NCBI RefSeq assembly: GCF_001422725.1
Contig: NZ_LMMA01000002.1
Span: forward strand, 62,001-126,000
Source: Flavobacterium sp. Leaf82
GTDB lineage: Bacteria; Bacteroidota; Bacteroidia; Flavobacteriales; Flavobacteriaceae
DNA length: 64,000 nt
Direction of reading: 5' to 3'
The stretch's first letter is position 1, and each line of letters starts with the position of its first letter. Made by a program: the position numbers and the translations under genes. The notes below the pieces were generated by a model. That model saw only the letters and a program-made list of their open reading frames with translations, ran no database searches and had not been told where the DNA came from. Of the stretch, positions 63,378 through 64,000 are shown piece after piece.

Positions 63378-64000
63378 CTAAAACACCTTCACAAATCCCA
63401 ACCCATATTGTTGCCCGTTATAAAAAGGCATCACCATAGAAGTTGATTTACTTTCAGAAGATGATTTAAAAAGTTTTTTGGTAATGTACGGATTCATCCA
63501 ATATGCCAGTTTCGTACTCAAAATCCCGATTCCGGCTCCGGCGGCAACATCAGTTAACCAATGGCGATTGTTGTAAATTCTAAATAATCCCGTTCCGGTT
63601 GCAACGGCATAACCGGCAATTCCGTACCAAATCGATTTGTCTTTGTATTCCTGCCATAAAAACTCGGCTCCGGCAAAAGCAGTTGCCGTATGTCCGGAAG
63701 GGAATGAATTATTCGAACTTCCGTCCGGGCGTTCTTCATGAACAAGCGATTTTAAACCTAAAACTGTTGTAGCCATAATCGCGTACGAAGTAACAAATAT
63801 TACTGACCGATCCCGCATATTATTCTTGCCTTTTACACCAAAAGCATTCAAGGCATAAACAGATGCGGCAGGCGCATATTGAGAGAAATCATCAATGGTG
63901 ATTTTGTTGTCAATATCTTCTGTAACTTCAGCTTTGATTTGATGATTAAAAGTTAAAAGCTGATCACTTTCAAGACCAATAACGCCATATCCAATTAATA
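63378..64000 (-). CDS. PAP2-family phosphatase, N-terminus outside window
   Basis: The frame is open through the window end, giving the C-terminal 207 residues. Phosphatase motifs: 'KSLVHEERPDGSS' (KxxxxxxRP), 'FPSGHTATAF' (PSGH) and 'RIYNNRHWLTDVAAGAGIG' (SRxxxxxHxxxD type). PAP2 enzymes dephosphorylate lipid phosphates such as undecaprenyl pyrophosphate, phosphatidate or lipid A. The predicted membrane segments around these motifs are weak-to-moderate, and the C-terminus 'GQQYGLGFVKVF' resembles an outer-membrane ending, as in some Bacteroidota PAP2 proteins. A TTG at 63851 is only an internal codon. Confidence 0.88.
   Translation of the reverse strand, partial: LIGYGVIGLESDQLLTFNHQIKAEVTEDIDNKITIDDFSQYAPAASVYALNAFGVKGKNNMRDRSVIFVTSYAIMATTVLGLKSLVHEERPDGSSNNSFPSGHTATAFAGAEFLWQEYKDKSIWYGIAGYAVATGTGLFRIYNNRHWLTDVAAGAGIGILSTKLAYWMNPYITKKLFKSSSESKSTSMVMPFYNGQQYGLGFVKVF

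Noticed and set aside
1..64000. CRISPR array, IS element or prophage
   Set aside because: No regularly spaced direct repeats, no transposase and no phage structural genes were seen anywhere in the window.

Overview
The window is a low-GC bacterial chromosome segment that fits a Flavobacterium-like member of the Bacteroidota. The reasons are a SusC/SusD outer-membrane pair, a putative porin of the Bacteroidetes type, an exosortase N (XrtN) system, RpoB and RpoC lengths and neighbours typical of Flavobacteriia, and promoters of the Bacteroidota kind (TAnnTTTG at -7, TTTG/TTG at -33). Most genes lack a Shine-Dalgarno sequence; rpsU is a striking exception. The window is mainly core chromosome. 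There is no IS element, prophage or CRISPR array.

Layout: 1-1819 holds the end of an AraC regulator, a flavodoxin-fold oxidoreductase and rnhB. 2204-9058 is an outer-membrane block: SusC, SusD, a terminator, then a putative porin. 9106-16562 carries a cystathionine beta-synthase-like enzyme, a DnaQ-type exonuclease, a DUF2851 protein, a PspC-like protein, an amino-acid permease, a membrane-anchored helix-hairpin-helix protein and an acyl-CoA dehydrogenase. 16948-32291 is the translation and transcription core: rpsU, a Xer-type recombinase, hpf, tRNA-Thr, tRNA-Tyr, tRNA-Thr, tuf, tRNA-Trp, secE, nusG, rplK, rplA, rplJ, rplL, rpoB, rpoC and a DUF3467 gene. The rplL-rpoB and rpoB-rpoC gaps contain strong hairpins.

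32671-43462 holds a Cys-motif membrane protein, prfC, a secreted GH13 alpha-amylase that resembles Thermococcales enzymes, a SurA-like PPIase, a MoxR ATPase, and the translationally coupled pair of a VIT-domain protein with a PEP-CTERM-like tail and exosortase N. 43907-50824 holds two neighbouring, non-homologous-length aconitases (AcnB, then AcnA-type) and a four-LysM NlpC/P60 hydrolase. 50836-52639 is a histidine kinase/response regulator pair. 53144-54814 is a small accessory patch with a DUF5958-type protein, two small lipoproteins (one frameshifted) and a zinc-ribbon membrane protein. A second permease follows.

57017-63230 is a DNA-damage island on the minus strand (umuD, umuC, a DnaQ/GIY-YIG nuclease, xth, alkB, a DUF1810 gene). 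It is divergent from an XRE-S24 regulator that keeps a full self-cleavage dyad. A 24-bp palindrome, CTGTACT-N10-AGTACAG, lies between umuD and the regulator over the predicted promoters, so the regulator probably works as a LexA-like repressor. The window ends inside a PAP2 phosphatase gene. Several families of intergenic palindromic or short tandem repeats are scattered through the accessory gaps.
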